NCBI GenBank assembly: GCA_963761705.1
Contig: CAVXHK010000001.1
Span: 868,001-932,000 of the forward strand
Length of the DNA stretch: 64,000 bases
Direction: 5' to 3'
DNA from: CAVVKW01 sp963761705
Lineage (GTDB): Bacteria > Verrucomicrobiota > Verrucomicrobiia > Chthoniobacterales > JAATET01
Part shown: positions 26,854 to 36,791 of the stretch, piece after piece
Numbering within the stretch: the first letter of the stretch is position 1
Layout: each line of letters opens with the position of its first letter
The notes under the pieces: model-generated
Told to the model about the DNA's origin: nothing
The model's database searches: none
Seen by the model: only the letters and a program-made list of their open reading frames with translations
Position numbers and translations under genes: made by a program

Positions 26854-27489
26854 CTAGCCCCGGCGAATGATTACCCGCTCGGTCTCGCTCCCGCCGGGAC
26901 CATTGGCGCGAATGCGGACGACGATCCGGTCCCGCTCCGGCAGTCGGACGACGGCTTTCCAGCGGGGCAGACGGACGATCTTGCGAACGATTTGAGCCGA
27001 TCCGGCGCGTACCTGGAGATTGGTCGCATTCCGCGCGGTGCCGCGGATCACGATGCGACCGCGGTTGGTGGTGACGTCGAGCCGGTTGGGTTTGATGACC
27101 CTCAGGTCGACGGGCGCGCCTTGACCACCGCCACCGGCGTTTCTGCCCGCGGCTTCGATCCGATCCAGCTCAATCTCCGGCAGGCTGGGGTTCTCCCGGT
27201 CGACCCGACCGAAGATGACTACCTGCCGACCAATCGTGACCTCCGAGCGCAGCGGTGCCTTGGCGACGTACACCAGAACCTGCCCCGTCGAATCCCGGAA
27301 AATGAATTCGTCCTCTTCGCCCGGCACCGCCTGCGTGAACTGGCCGGAGACGCTGACGGCGGTCTCGTCCGGAAGCTGAATCGCCTGAGCGACGGTCACG
27401 CGCTGAGCCGCGACGGCGGTGCTGGAGGTCGCGAATACGCCGATCAGGCAACCAAGGGCAACGGCGGAGTTGCGGAGGAGAATCTTCAT
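26854..27489 (-). CDS. Secreted OB-fold (BOF/YgiW-like) protein with C-terminal beta-sandwich
   Basis: After a signal peptide (residues 1-28, cleaved after VAA), 'VTVAQAIQLPDETAVSVSGQFTQAVPGEEDEFIFRDSTGQ' followed by 'VVIFGRVDRE' matches the bacterial OB-fold (BOF) family of small periplasmic proteins. A Gly-rich linker leads to a ~75-residue beta-sandwich-like domain ('RGTARNATNLQVRAG.. RWKAVVRLPERDRIVVRIRANGPGG') ending in IIRRG. A very similar C-terminal layout ends the NHL protein at 40.3 kb. The ligand is unknown. Confidence 0.7.
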   Translation of the reverse strand: MKILLRNSAVALGCLIGVFATSSTAVAAQRVTVAQAIQLPDETAVSVSGQFTQAVPGEEDEFIFRDSTGQVLVYVAKAPLRSEVTIGRQVVIFGRVDRENPSLPEIELDRIEAAGRNAGGGGQGAPVDLRVIKPNRLDVTTNRGRIVIRGTARNATNLQVRAGSAQIVRKIVRLPRWKAVVRLPERDRIVVRIRANGPGGSETERVIIRRG

Positions 27490-27530
27490 GAGCGGAAATT
27501 CGATTACATTTTGGGGATGTCAACAAGGAT

Positions 27531-27683
27531 CCAAGGATGGACGCAGATAGACACGGATAGTCACGGATTCTGCATGAATGAGTGAGGCGCCTGCCCCGGT
27601 AATTAATCTGTGTCCATCCGTGGTTATCCGCATCAATCCGTGGTCTGCATTTATCCGTGTCAATGCGCGACCATCCGTGGTTA
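27531..27683. repeat. Cluster of dispersed repeat copies upstream of recA
   Basis: A forward copy of the cacggatggacgcagat-type repeat (27531-27570) is followed by several inverted partial copies (27605-27683), recognisable as ctgtgtccatccgtggtt, atccgcatcaatccgtggt and accatccgtggtt. The recA start codon is only 13 bases after the last copy, so the recA promoter must lie inside or upstream of this array. Confidence 0.7.
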
Positions 27684-27695
27684 GTCTCGAAGCCT

Positions 27696-28748
27696 ATGGC
27701 AAAAGCGGATACGGCAGTGGCGACGACGGACGATAAGGCAACGGAAAAGGCGCTCGCGGCGAGAAATCGAAACCTTGATCTGGCGATCCAGCAGATCGCG
27801 AAGGACTACGGAGACGAGGCAATCCGGCGGTTGGGCGACTCGACGCGGTCCGAGGTGGACGTGATCCCGACGGGGAACATTCTCATCGACCGGGCACTGG
27901 GCGTGGGGGGATTTCCGCGGGGGCGGATCGTGGAGATTTACGGGCCGGAATCGTCGGGTAAAACGACTCTCACGCTCACCGTGATCGCGCAGGCGCAGAA
28001 GCGTGGTGGTTTGGCGGGTTTTGTGGATGTCGAGCACGCGTTGGACCCGGCTTACGCACGGAAGTTGGGCGTGAACTTGGACGAGCTACTCGTCTCGCAG
28101 CCGAGTTCGGGTGAGGAAGCCTTGCGAATCGTCGAAACGCTGGTTCGCTCGAACGCGCTCGACGTGATCGTGCTGGATTCCGTGGCGGCTTTGGTGACGA
28201 AGGCGGAGCTGGAAGGCGAAATTGGCGATTCGACCGTGGGCGCTCAGGCTCGGTTGATGAGTGCGGCGATGCGGAAATTGACGTCCTTCATCGCGAAGGC
28301 GCAGACGGTCGTGATCTTCACGAACCAGATCCGCGAGAAGATCGGTGTGATGTTTGGCAATCCGGAGACGCAGCCGGGTGGGCGGGCGCTGAAGTTCTAC
28401 TCGAGCGTGCGGTGTGACATCCGGCGGATCGGCGCGATCAAGAGCAGCGATGGGACGGTGACCGGAAACCGGACTCGCGTGAAGATCGTGAAGAACAAGG
28501 TGGCCGCGCCATTCACGGAAGCGGAGTTCGACATCATGTATAACGAAGGGATCTCGAGCGTGGGGTCGCTGCTGGATCTGGCGATCGAGAAGAACGTGCT
28601 CGAGAAGCGCGGGTCGTGGCTGAGCTACAACGGAACGCAGCTCGCGCAGGGGCGCGACGCGGCGAAGCAGGCGCTGCGGGATGACCCGGCGTTGACGGCG
28701 GAGATCGAGGAGAAGGTGAAGGCGCTGTTGGCGGAAGAGAAGAAGTAG
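27696..28748 (+). CDS. recA: Recombinase RecA
   Basis: RecA forms filaments on single-stranded DNA, exchanges strands and activates SOS cleavage. From ATG 27696 the protein has 350 residues. Walker A is GPESSGKT, Walker B 'DVIVLDSVAAL', loop L1 'GEIGDSTVGAQARLMSAAMRKL', loop L2 'FTNQIREKIGVMFGNPETQPGGRALKFYSS'. The C-terminus ends in the acidic/lysine-rich tail. No lexA-box-like palindrome is evident in front, where repeats dominate. A strong terminator follows. Confidence 0.97.
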   Translation: MAKADTAVATTDDKATEKALAARNRNLDLAIQQIAKDYGDEAIRRLGDSTRSEVDVIPTGNILIDRALGVGGFPRGRIVEIYGPESSGKTTLTLTVIAQAQKRGGLAGFVDVEHALDPAYARKLGVNLDELLVSQPSSGEEALRIVETLVRSNALDVIVLDSVAALVTKAELEGEIGDSTVGAQARLMSAAMRKLTSFIAKAQTVVIFTNQIREKIGVMFGNPETQPGGRALKFYSSVRCDIRRIGAIKSSDGTVTGNRTRVKIVKNKVAAPFTEAEFDIMYNEGISSVGSLLDLAIEKNVLEKRGSWLSYNGTQLAQGRDAAKQALRDDPALTAEIEEKVKALLAEEKK

Positions 28749-28842
28749 CCGGGGGAGCGCTCGGTAGTTTGGTGCGGCTTGTGGCTCAAGGCGCGCTGGA
28801 GGGAGTGGGCGGGCCGGGGATGCACCGCCGTGCCAGCTGAGG

Positions 28843-28868
28843 AACTTCGCGGGGGGCGAAGTTTTTTT
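28843..28868 (+). terminator. Rho-independent terminator after recA
   Basis: The stem aacttcgc / gcgaagtt (28843-28850 and 28856-28863) closes a five-G loop and is followed by seven T (28862-28868). It ends the recA transcript about 100 bases after its stop and 40 bases before the next gene. Confidence 0.85.
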
Positions 28869-28904
28869 GAGTCGAATTGGGGGGTTGTCCGTTATCGTGG
28901 CGAG

Positions 28905-31900
28905 ATGGCGCAGTTTTTTCCTCGGGTTTTGGTCTTTTGGGCGGTTTTGGCGGGGGGACTCGGGGTCGGGTGGGGTCAAGATTCGTTTGAGGATCTCAAG
29001 CTGGCGGGGGCGCAGTTTTATTCGGAGAAATCTTACGGTCTTGCCTATGACGCGTGGGCCCAGGCGGCGGCGATGGATGTGCCGGCGGGCGAGCGGCGGA
29101 ATCTGGAATTTTACCTGGCGGATTCGCGGTGGCGGTCTGGGCCGGACGCGGCGGCGATCGAGGCGGCGCGGGCGGAGTTGGAGACGTTGGTCGACGCGGA
29201 CGGCGAGGACGTGATCGCGGCCGAAGCTCTGGAATCGCTGGGCGACTCGTGGTTGGCGTTGGGTGTGAACGGGGGAGATTGGGGGCAGGCTTGGCAATAC
29301 TACGAGCGGGCGCTGGCGAAATGGGCGGCGGCGACCGATCTGGACGCGGCGAGGCCGCGGTATCTGGGAATCGTGTGGAAGGCGACCGGTCCGCCGGCCG
29401 AGCGGGTCTACGGGAGAGACGTGCCACTGGAGGTGTTGGCGAATGCGCTGAAGATCGCGGTGAGTCCGGAGAACAAGGCTCGGGCGCATTACTTCCTCGG
29501 GGAGTCGTATTGGCGGCGGGGTGGAGATCCATTTTCGATGCGGCGGGCGGGTCAGGAGTGGCAGGCCGCACTGGCGGAGGGTGAGGGGACGGCGGTCTAC
29601 GAGGCGGCGCTCTTTCACTTGGCGGAGTGGAACGAACGGGCCGGGAAGAGCGTGTGGACGGACTCAGGTGGACTGGTGATTTCCCCGGATCTCGATCGGG
29701 CGGTGGAGCTGTATCGTCAGTTTCTGGAGGAGTTCCCGAAGGGAAAGTCGGAGTTCTCGGAGCAGGCGGAGCGTCGCATCGACGACATCACGCGTCCGAC
29801 GTTGGACGTGAACACGGGTTACCTCTACCAGCCGGGTGATGAGCCGTCGGTGACGGTGAGCTGGCGAAACGTCGGGAAAGTGGATCTGGTGGCGTATCGG
29901 GTCGACCTCGGAGCGGCGTTTCAGCCCTCGAAATCGACGAATCCAGTGAGCTGGCTGGATGCGGTGCGGATCGATGAAGCGACCGAGGTGGCGCGGTGGT
30001 CGGTTGGGGGCAAGTCTTCGCGGAGTAACGAACAGATCGAGACGCTGGTGCCCGGAACGGCGGAGGCGGGGACTTATCTCGTGGTCGCTTCGAGCGGGAG
30101 GCTGGCCACCCGGACGCTGATCACGGTGAGCGGAGCGGTGGTGGTGATGAAGTCGGTCGGTCATCACGCGGTGGCGATGGTGGCGGACGCGCGGTCCGGA
30201 GTGGCCCTTCCGCCGAGTGACCTCAAGTTGTGGCAGGGGACGAGGCAGGAGCGAGAATGGATCTGGAAGACGGCGGATCTGGATGGAGAGACGGATGGGA
30301 TGATGAGAGGCTTTGAGCTGCGTGGGGCGGACGCCTCGGTGTCCAACTTGCTGCTCCTGGGAGTTGCGGGCGGGCAGCCGGTGGTTGCCAGAGGCGGCGC
30401 GAGTTTCAATCGGGGCGTCGACGCCCCGTGGGAGATCATGGTCTACGCCGACCGGGCGGCGGCGCGACCGGGTGAGATGGTGCATTGGAAGCTGATCGCG
30501 CGAAAGCGGGAGGGCGGGAAGTTGGTGACCCCGGCGGGGGAGACCCTGCGTTTTGCGGTGGCAAATTCGCGCGGGGAAGAAGTGTCGGACGGGGAGATTA
30601 AACTCACGGGTTTCGGGACGGGTTGGGGAGAGTTTCGACCGGACGCGAAGATGCCGTTGGGCGAATACTCGATCGCACTTTTCGAGGGCGACGAGATGGT
30701 GGGTTCCGATGTCCTCTTCCGATTGGAGGAATACCGACTGCCAGAATACAAGGTCGGGGTCGGCATCCCGGCGAAGGCTGGTGGGTCGGTGCGGCTGGGT
30801 GACGCGCTGAGTGTGGAAGTTGGTGCGGAGTATTATTTCGGCGGTGCGGTGTCGGACGCGGAGGTTAGGTTGGTGGTGCGCGAAGCTCCGTGGCAGCGGT
30901 GGCAGCCTTTCGCTGGACTGCGAGGCCGGGGGCGGGTGGGGCGGTCGATGCCGCCATCGCAGCCGGGACGGGTGATCCGAGAGGAGACGTTGCGGACGGG
31001 ACCCGACGGAAAGGCGCGGATTGAAATCGCGACGCCCGTCGATTCGTCGAATGATCTGGAATACACGGTCGAGGCGAGGGTGACGGATGCAACGGGGCGC
31101 GAGGTCGTGGGGCTGGAGCGGGTGGTGGTGGCGCGCCAAGGGTATTTCGTGGACCTGACAGCGGCGCGGCGGGTGGTTTCTCCGAAAAGTCCGGTTACGG
31201 TAATGATCGCGGCGGAGGACGCGAATGGTGGGGCGGTCGTCGTGAAAGGGACGGTGACCGTATCTCGCGAGACCTGGAAGGAAGTGTGGTTGGATCCGAA
31301 AGGTCGCGAGGTCACGGGGGAGAAATTTGCGAAGCTTCGGCGGGGAGTTTTCCCTCCGAGCGGCGAGGCGGGTTGGCGGTTGAAGCGGCGGGAATACGTG
31401 GGCGAGGAGGTGAAGCGGCTCGAAGTCGCGCTGGGGGCGGACGGGACGGGGTCGGCTGAATTCACGCCGGAGTCCGAAGGTTTCTACCGGATCGGCTGGC
31501 AGGGGCGGGACGGGGATGGCCCGCCGGTAACGGCGCAGACCAACGTGTGGGTGGCTTCGCGGGACGCGGAGTTGACGGGCTACCGGGCGAACGGTGTGGA
31601 GATCGTGGTGGATGCGCGGGTCGAACGGGGTCGGACGACGCTGCCGGTGTTGGTTGCGACCGAGGTGTCGGGGCGGGACGTGCTTTTCACCTTGCACGCA
31701 GACGGTGAACTCTTTCGCTCCGAGGTGGTTCACGTGGAGGGGGACGCGGCGTTGGTCGAGCTGGCGGTGGACGAGAACCTGGTGCCGAACGTGTTCGTGT
31801 CGGCGGCGCTGGTGCAGGATCTGCAGGTCCACCAAGCGACGGAGATGGTCGAGGTGCCGCCGTATGAGCGGGAACTCAACGTGGAACTCACGCCGGAGTC

Positions 31901-34550
31901 GGAAACAGTGTTGCCCGGTGGCGAGGGGACGATCAGGATCCGGTTGACGAACTCGGCGGGTGCGCCCGTGGCGGGAGAGCTTTCACTCGGAGTCGTCGAC
32001 GAGGCGGTGTCGGCGATTCAGGGGGACTACGCGGGGGATCCGCTGGAGTATTTCCACGGCGAGGAGCGTGACGACGACGGGCAGTTGTTGAGTTCGCTGA
32101 GCGGCGGTCAATACTGGGTCGCCCCAACCGAAGCGGATCTCTTGAGTGCCGATCTGGGATTGCGCTCATTCGGAGCATTCGAGCCTGGAGCGAATGAAAG
32201 ATCGCGTTCAGCCGGGATGGTTTTCGAGGAGCAGGTGGTCATGTTTGAGGAGGCCGAAGCGGTCCCGGCAGCGGCACCGCTCAGTCGCCAGGCGAGTGAG
32301 GACAAACCGGCGGTCACCGTGCGGAGCGATTTCCGCGCAGTTGCCTTGTGGAAGCCGGGCTTGGAGACGGACGCGGACGGGCTGGCTTCGGTGACGATGC
32401 GGTACCCGGAATCGCTGACGTCGTGGGTGGCCAAGGCGCGGGCGGTGACGGCGGGAGCCGAATTTGGAATGGGGGAGGTGACGACGCGAACGACGAAGCC
32501 GCTGATTGCGCGCCTGCAGACGCCACGATTTTTGGTTGTGGGGGATACGGCGGTGGTCGCTGGAGTGGTGAACGACCGGACGGGGACGCCGGTGGAGGCG
32601 AGGGCGGAATTGAAGGTCGAAGGACTCGAAGCGGAACTCGAGCCGAAGGATCTCGAAGTGGCGGCGGACGGAAGTGCGCGGGCGGATTGGGTCGTGAGAG
32701 CGGCGGAGGTCGGGAGGGCGAAGCTGACGTTGACGGCGGTCGGGGGGGAAGCGAGCGACGGGCTGTCGAAGTCGCTGCCGATCGAGGAGAATGGAATCGA
32801 GGTCAGCGCATTTGCCGCCGGGAAGGCAAGCGGAGAGGTCACGGAATTCGGACTCGAAATCCCGGCGGAGCGGCGGGACGCGGCGGACAAGCTGACGATC
32901 TCGGTCACGCCGAGTCTGGCGGCGGCGGCGTTGGACGCGATCCCGTATCTCATCGAATATCCCTACGGCTGCGTGGAGCAGACGATGAGCCGGTTTGTCC
33001 CGGCGGTGGTGACGGCGCGGACACTCCGAGATCTGGGGCTGGATGAGGAGGACGTGGTCGGGCGGATGTTTGGCGGGATCGATCCGGAGCATTTGCCGAC
33101 GGTGGCCGCCGGGCAGCCGGGGGTGGCGGAATTGAATTCCGTGGTGGGGATCGGGTTGGACCGTTTGCGGGGAATGCAGCGGGAGGACGGGGCGTGGCCT
33201 TGGTGGGGCGGCGGCGAGAGTGATGAATTCATGACGGCTTACGTGGTGTGGGGATTGCGGCAGGCGGAACTCGCCGGCGTCGAGTTCGACGGTGGGATGA
33301 TCGAGCGGGGGGCGGCTTGGCTGCGGACTCAAGTGGTGAACGCGAAGAACGACGTGGATCGGCAGAGTTGGATTCTCAACGCACTGGCGGCGGTCCATCC
33401 GGCGGGAAAGAAGCTTTCGGCCGAGGAAAGCGCGGCGGTGGCGAACGTGTGGGCGAAGCGGGACGGGCTGTCGAGTTACGGGCGGGCGCTCTTCACGCTG
33501 GCGGTGCACGGTTTTGGCGATACGGCGAAGGCCGAAGTCATGGTGCGGAATCTGCGCGATGGCGTGGCGGTGGCGAATCAACCGGGAGTGTCGGCGATGG
33601 CGGGGGCGGGGACGGCGTCGAAGAACGTGGTGCCGACGGCGCACTGGGGTGCGGATGGGGTTTTTCGGCGTTGGCAAGACGGCGGAGTGGAGGCGACTGC
33701 GTTTGCTTTGCAAGCGCTGCTAGCGGTCGACCCGGCGAATGAACTCGTGGAACCGGCGATGAATTGGCTGGTAAAAAATCGGCGCGGCGGGCGGTGGTCA
33801 AACACGCGGGACACGGCGCTGGTGGTGCTGGCGATGAACCGGTATCTGGCGACGACGAAGGAGCTGGGGCGGGCGGTTTCGTTCGAAGTGGCGGCGAACG
33901 GGAAGCCAGTGGGCGAGGTAAGCGACGCAACGGCGCTGGATGGGGTGATGAATTTCGACGTCGATCCAGGCTTGATCACTGACGGGGCGAACCGGGTGAC
34001 GATCACGCGAACGGGGGGAGACGGACCGCTCTACGTCTCGGCGGAGGCGGTGTTTTTTTCGTTGGAGCAGCCGATTTCGGCGCGCGGGAATGAGCTTTTT
34101 GTGAAGCGTGAATACGCGTTGCTCCAACCGAAGCAGACTTTGTTGGATGGATATCGTTACGACCGCGTGGCGTGGATCGCGGACCGGCGGGCGCAGCCGA
34201 ATGACCGGGTGGAAGTGGTGCTCAAGTTGGAAGCGAAGAACGATCTGGAATACGTGATCGTGGAGGATCTCAAGCCCGCCGGACTGGAGGCCGTGCAGGC
34301 GAAGAGTGGCATGACGCTCACGGCGGAGCACACCGATGGGACGGTGGTGCCGATTTATTGTGAGCTGCGGGATCGAAAAGTGGCTCTCTTCGCGAGCAAA
34401 CTGAAGCAGGGCATCTGGACGATCCGGTATGATTTGCGGGCGGAGACGGCGGGAGATTTTTCGGCGCTGCCGGCGGTGGGGCACGCGATGTATGCGCCGG
34501 AGGTGCGGGGGAACTCGGTGAGCCGGCGGGTGGTGATCGGCGGGGAGTGA
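28905..34550 (+). CDS. Alpha-2-macroglobulin family protein (bacterial A2M, YfhM-like)
   Basis: Bacterial alpha-2-macroglobulins are large periplasmic protease traps. From ATG 28905 the product has 1881 residues with a plain signal peptide (cleavage near VGWGQ), no lipobox. A TPR-like N-terminal part (residues 25-300) precedes MG beta-sandwich domains. The bait region probably lies around 'EEAEAVPAAAPLSRQASEDKPAV'. The thioester motif is CVEQ (Cys1356-Gln1359, in 'EYPYGCVEQTMSRFVPAV'), so covalent capture is expected. The complement-like helical domain ('WPWWGGGESDEFMTAYVVWGLRQAE') and receptor-like C-terminus follow. No pbpC neighbour is present, unlike E. coli yfhM. Confidence 0.93.
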   Translation: MAQFFPRVLVFWAVLAGGLGVGWGQDSFEDLKLAGAQFYSEKSYGLAYDAWAQAAAMDVPAGERRNLEFYLADSRWRSGPDAAAIEAARAELETLVDADGEDVIAAEALESLGDSWLALGVNGGDWGQAWQYYERALAKWAAATDLDAARPRYLGIVWKATGPPAERVYGRDVPLEVLANALKIAVSPENKARAHYFLGESYWRRGGDPFSMRRAGQEWQAALAEGEGTAVYEAALFHLAEWNERAGKSVWTDSGGLVISPDLDRAVELYRQFLEEFPKGKSEFSEQAERRIDDITRPTLDVNTGYLYQPGDEPSVTVSWRNVGKVDLVAYRVDLGAAFQPSKSTNPVSWLDAVRIDEATEVARWSVGGKSSRSNEQIETLVPGTAEAGTYLVVASSGRLATRTLITVSGAVVVMKSVGHHAVAMVADARSGVALPPSDLKLWQGTRQEREWIWKTADLDGETDGMMRGFELRGADASVSNLLLLGVAGGQPVVARGGASFNRGVDAPWEIMVYADRAAARPGEMVHWKLIARKREGGKLVTPAGETLRFAVANSRGEEVSDGEIKLTGFGTGWGEFRPDAKMPLGEYSIALFEGDEMVGSDVLFRLEEYRLPEYKVGVGIPAKAGGSVRLGDALSVEVGAEYYFGGAVSDAEVRLVVREAPWQRWQPFAGLRGRGRVGRSMPPSQPGRVIREETLRTGPDGKARIEIATPVDSSNDLEYTVEARVTDATGREVVGLERVVVARQGYFVDLTAARRVVSPKSPVTVMIAAEDANGGAVVVKGTVTVSRETWKEVWLDPKGREVTGEKFAKLRRGVFPPSGEAGWRLKRREYVGEEVKRLEVALGADGTGSAEFTPESEGFYRIGWQGRDGDGPPVTAQTNVWVASRDAELTGYRANGVEIVVDARVERGRTTLPVLVATEVSGRDVLFTLHADGELFRSEVVHVEGDAALVELAVDENLVPNVFVSAALVQDLQVHQATEMVEVPPYERELNVELTPESETVLPGGEGTIRIRLTNSAGAPVAGELSLGVVDEAVSAIQGDYAGDPLEYFHGEERDDDGQLLSSLSGGQYWVAPTEADLLSADLGLRSFGAFEPGANERSRSAGMVFEEQVVMFEEAEAVPAAAPLSRQASEDKPAVTVRSDFRAVALWKPGLETDADGLASVTMRYPESLTSWVAKARAVTAGAEFGMGEVTTRTTKPLIARLQTPRFLVVGDTAVVAGVVNDRTGTPVEARAELKVEGLEAELEPKDLEVAADGSARADWVVRAAEVGRAKLTLTAVGGEASDGLSKSLPIEENGIEVSAFAAGKASGEVTEFGLEIPAERRDAADKLTISVTPSLAAAALDAIPYLIEYPYGCVEQTMSRFVPAVVTARTLRDLGLDEEDVVGRMFGGIDPEHLPTVAAGQPGVAELNSVVGIGLDRLRGMQREDGAWPWWGGGESDEFMTAYVVWGLRQAELAGVEFDGGMIERGAAWLRTQVVNAKNDVDRQSWILNALAAVHPAGKKLSAEESAAVANVWAKRDGLSSYGRALFTLAVHGFGDTAKAEVMVRNLRDGVAVANQPGVSAMAGAGTASKNVVPTAHWGADGVFRRWQDGGVEATAFALQALLAVDPANELVEPAMNWLVKNRRGGRWSNTRDTALVVLAMNRYLATTKELGRAVSFEVAANGKPVGEVSDATALDGVMNFDVDPGLITDGANRVTITRTGGDGPLYVSAEAVFFSLEQPISARGNELFVKREYALLQPKQTLLDGYRYDRVAWIADRRAQPNDRVEVVLKLEAKNDLEYVIVEDLKPAGLEAVQAKSGMTLTAEHTDGTVVPIYCELRDRKVALFASKLKQGIWTIRYDLRAETAGDFSALPAVGHAMYAPEVRGNSVSRRVVIGGE

Positions 34551-34686
34551 GGAGTGTGAGTGAGCGATATCTCGCTTGGCTCAACCTGACGGGGGCTGGT
34601 GCCAACTTCGGCGGATGGAGCGCCGGAGCGAGCGATGCAATCCGCCGCTCCTTGAAGTATCTCGGGAGAGCTTGGTAAGCTTGGGA

Positions 34687-35757
34687 ATGTTGACGAGTTT
34701 TGCCCCGGGCCGAGTCGAATTGCTCGGCAATCATACTGACTACAACGATGGCGTGGTGCTTTCGGCGGCTTTGGATCTAGGCGTCACCGTAACGGGAGAG
34801 CGGTCGGGTTCTTCGGCCGTGTCGGTGGCGAGCGAGGGGTTCGGGGAGGTTGAGGTGAAGTTGGCGGGAGGACTCGTGAAGCGAGGGGATTGGAGCGATT
34901 ACGCGGTGGGGGTGATGGACGTAATGCGGCGCGAGGGGCTGCCGATCGACGGGGTGCGGGCGGTTTACCAATCGAACCTTCCGGTCGGGGCGGGGTTGTC
35001 GAGCTCGGCGGCGATCGAGGTGGCGACGGCGGTGTTTTTGCGGGAACTCTTTGAGTTGGAGCTGGGGCGGATGGACGTCGCGAAGCTGTGTCGGCGAGCA
35101 GAGAACGAGTTTGTGGGGGTGAATTGCGGCTTATTGGATCAGGTCTCGTCGGTTTTTGGCGAAGTGGGGCGGGCGGTTCACTTGGATTGCCGGGATGAAT
35201 CGGTGCGGACGATTTCGTTTCCGGAGGGGGTTGAGCTGCTCGTCGTCAACTCGGGGGCGCACCACGAGTTGAGCGGCGGCGAATACAACGAGCGTCGTGA
35301 GCAGTGCATCGCGGCGGCGCGAGGAATGGGATTGGCTTCGCTGCGGGAGGCGGATTCCGCAATGCTGGTTACGGCGGATCTGCCGGACGTGACGCGACGG
35401 CGGGCGGCGCACGTCGTCGGAGAAATGGAGCGCGTCGAAGCGGGGGTGAAGCGGCTCGAGGCGCGCGACGTGGTGGGGTTTGGGCGGTTGCTGTCGGCTT
35501 CGCACCGCAGCTCGATGGAGAATTTCGAGAACAGCACGCCGGAGCTGGACGTGCTGGTCGAGGTGGCTCTCCTGCAAGAGGGGGTGCTGGGATCGCGGCT
35601 GACGGGCGGCGGATTCGGCGGGGCGACGGTGTCGTTGGTGCGGGCGGACAAAGTCGAGGCCGTGCGGCAAGCGATCCTGCTCGAATACAAGGCCCGAACC
35701 GGGATCGAGACGGAGGGATTCCGCTGCCGGATCGGGGCGGGAGCGATGACGCCGTGA
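34687..35757 (+). CDS. galK: Galactokinase
   Basis: GalK phosphorylates alpha-D-galactose with ATP, the first step of the Leloir pathway. The ATG at 34687 starts 'MLTSFAPGRVELLGNHTDYNDGVVLSAALD' (the galactokinase signature), followed by the GHMP ATP motif 'LPVGAGLSSSAA' and the C-terminal 'SRLTGGGFGGATVSLV'. The product is 356 residues, slightly short but complete. No galT or galE lies beside it. About 130 bases of degenerate intergenic sequence separate it from the macroglobulin gene. Confidence 0.93.
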   Translation: MLTSFAPGRVELLGNHTDYNDGVVLSAALDLGVTVTGERSGSSAVSVASEGFGEVEVKLAGGLVKRGDWSDYAVGVMDVMRREGLPIDGVRAVYQSNLPVGAGLSSSAAIEVATAVFLRELFELELGRMDVAKLCRRAENEFVGVNCGLLDQVSSVFGEVGRAVHLDCRDESVRTISFPEGVELLVVNSGAHHELSGGEYNERREQCIAAARGMGLASLREADSAMLVTADLPDVTRRRAAHVVGEMERVEAGVKRLEARDVVGFGRLLSASHRSSMENFENSTPELDVLVEVALLQEGVLGSRLTGGGFGGATVSLVRADKVEAVRQAILLEYKARTGIETEGFRCRIGAGAMTP

Positions 35758-35882
35758 TCGGTGACTCGTGAATGGTGATTGGTGGGTCGCTTGTCCGGAG
35801 TTGCTGGTGTGCGCGGAACCGTCTTTGAAATAATAAAAATTTCCTTCGCGGCATCGCAACTTCGCGTGAGAAATTGGGCGGA

Positions 35883-36791
35883 ATGGATGATTCGGTTGAG
35901 CAGGTGGTTGAGGCGGTGCTGGCGTCCTACGCGGAGGTCGGCGGGCTGAACAACACGGACGGCCTCAATTTACCCTCGAAGCGGGCGGTCGCGTCGATTT
36001 GTGAGGATCTTCTCCAAATTCTCTTTCCAGGTTTTCACGATGAAAATCCGGTGGCTGGCGCGCGATTGCGGGAGCTGACGGCGGGGCGGGTCGAGAGCCT
36101 GGCCGCGCGGCTGGGCGAGGAGGTCTGCAAGAGCATGCGGACGGACGATCCGGATTGCCCCCGGGCGCGGGCGCGGGGGATCGTGGCGGATTTTTTGAGG
36201 GAGTTGCCGGAGATCCGGCGGTTGTTGCAGACGGACATTGAAGCGGCGTTTGCGGGGGATCCGGCGGCGATCAACCTCGAGGAGATCATTCTTTCTTATC
36301 CGTTCGTGGAGACGATCGCGATCCAGCGGTCGGTTCATCGACTTTACAATGCGGGCGTGCCTTTGCTGCCCCGAATGATGACGGAATGGGCGCACGGGCG
36401 GACTGGGATCGACATTCATCCGGGCGCGCGGATCGGGACGCATTTCTTCATCGATCATGGAACCGGTGTGGTGGTCGGAGAGACGAGCGTGATCGGGGAT
36501 CGGGTGAAGTTGTATCAGGGTGTCGCGCTCATCGGGCGGTCGCTGGCGGGTGGGCAGGCGCTGCGCGGGAAGCGGCGGCATCCGACCGTGGAGGGAGGGG
36601 TCACGATCTACGCGGGGACGACGATCATGGGTGGCGATACCGTGGTGGGAGCCGGGAGCACGATCGGCGCGAACGTTTTTCTAACCCACAGCGTGCCGCC
36701 GCGGTCGCTGGTCAGCTACGAAGATAAGCAGTTAAAAATACTGGAAAAACACGATCCCACGGGCGAAGACGCGTTGGTATGGGTTATCTAG
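35883..36791 (+). CDS. Serine O-acetyltransferase (CysE/EpsC type)
   Basis: This enzyme makes O-acetylserine, the precursor of cysteine. The 302-residue protein has an N-terminal helical domain and a left-handed beta-helix with hexapeptide repeats ('GIDIHPGARIGTHFFIDHGTGVVVGETSVIGDRVKLYQGV'), including the active His-Asp pair in DIHPGA and DHGTG. It is of the longer EpsC type. The last 13 bases overlap the cysteine desulfurase gene, so cysteine formation and its use as sulfur donor are co-expressed. Confidence 0.9.
   Translation: MDDSVEQVVEAVLASYAEVGGLNNTDGLNLPSKRAVASICEDLLQILFPGFHDENPVAGARLRELTAGRVESLAARLGEEVCKSMRTDDPDCPRARARGIVADFLRELPEIRRLLQTDIEAAFAGDPAAINLEEIILSYPFVETIAIQRSVHRLYNAGVPLLPRMMTEWAHGRTGIDIHPGARIGTHFFIDHGTGVVVGETSVIGDRVKLYQGVALIGRSLAGGQALRGKRRHPTVEGGVTIYAGTTIMGGDTVVGAGSTIGANVFLTHSVPPRSLVSYEDKQLKILEKHDPTGEDALVWVI

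Noticed and set aside
29664..31835. 723-codon minus-strand frame inside the macroglobulin gene
   Set aside because: Composition (His, Arg, Pro) is that of an antisense frame, and it interrupts a continuous conserved protein.
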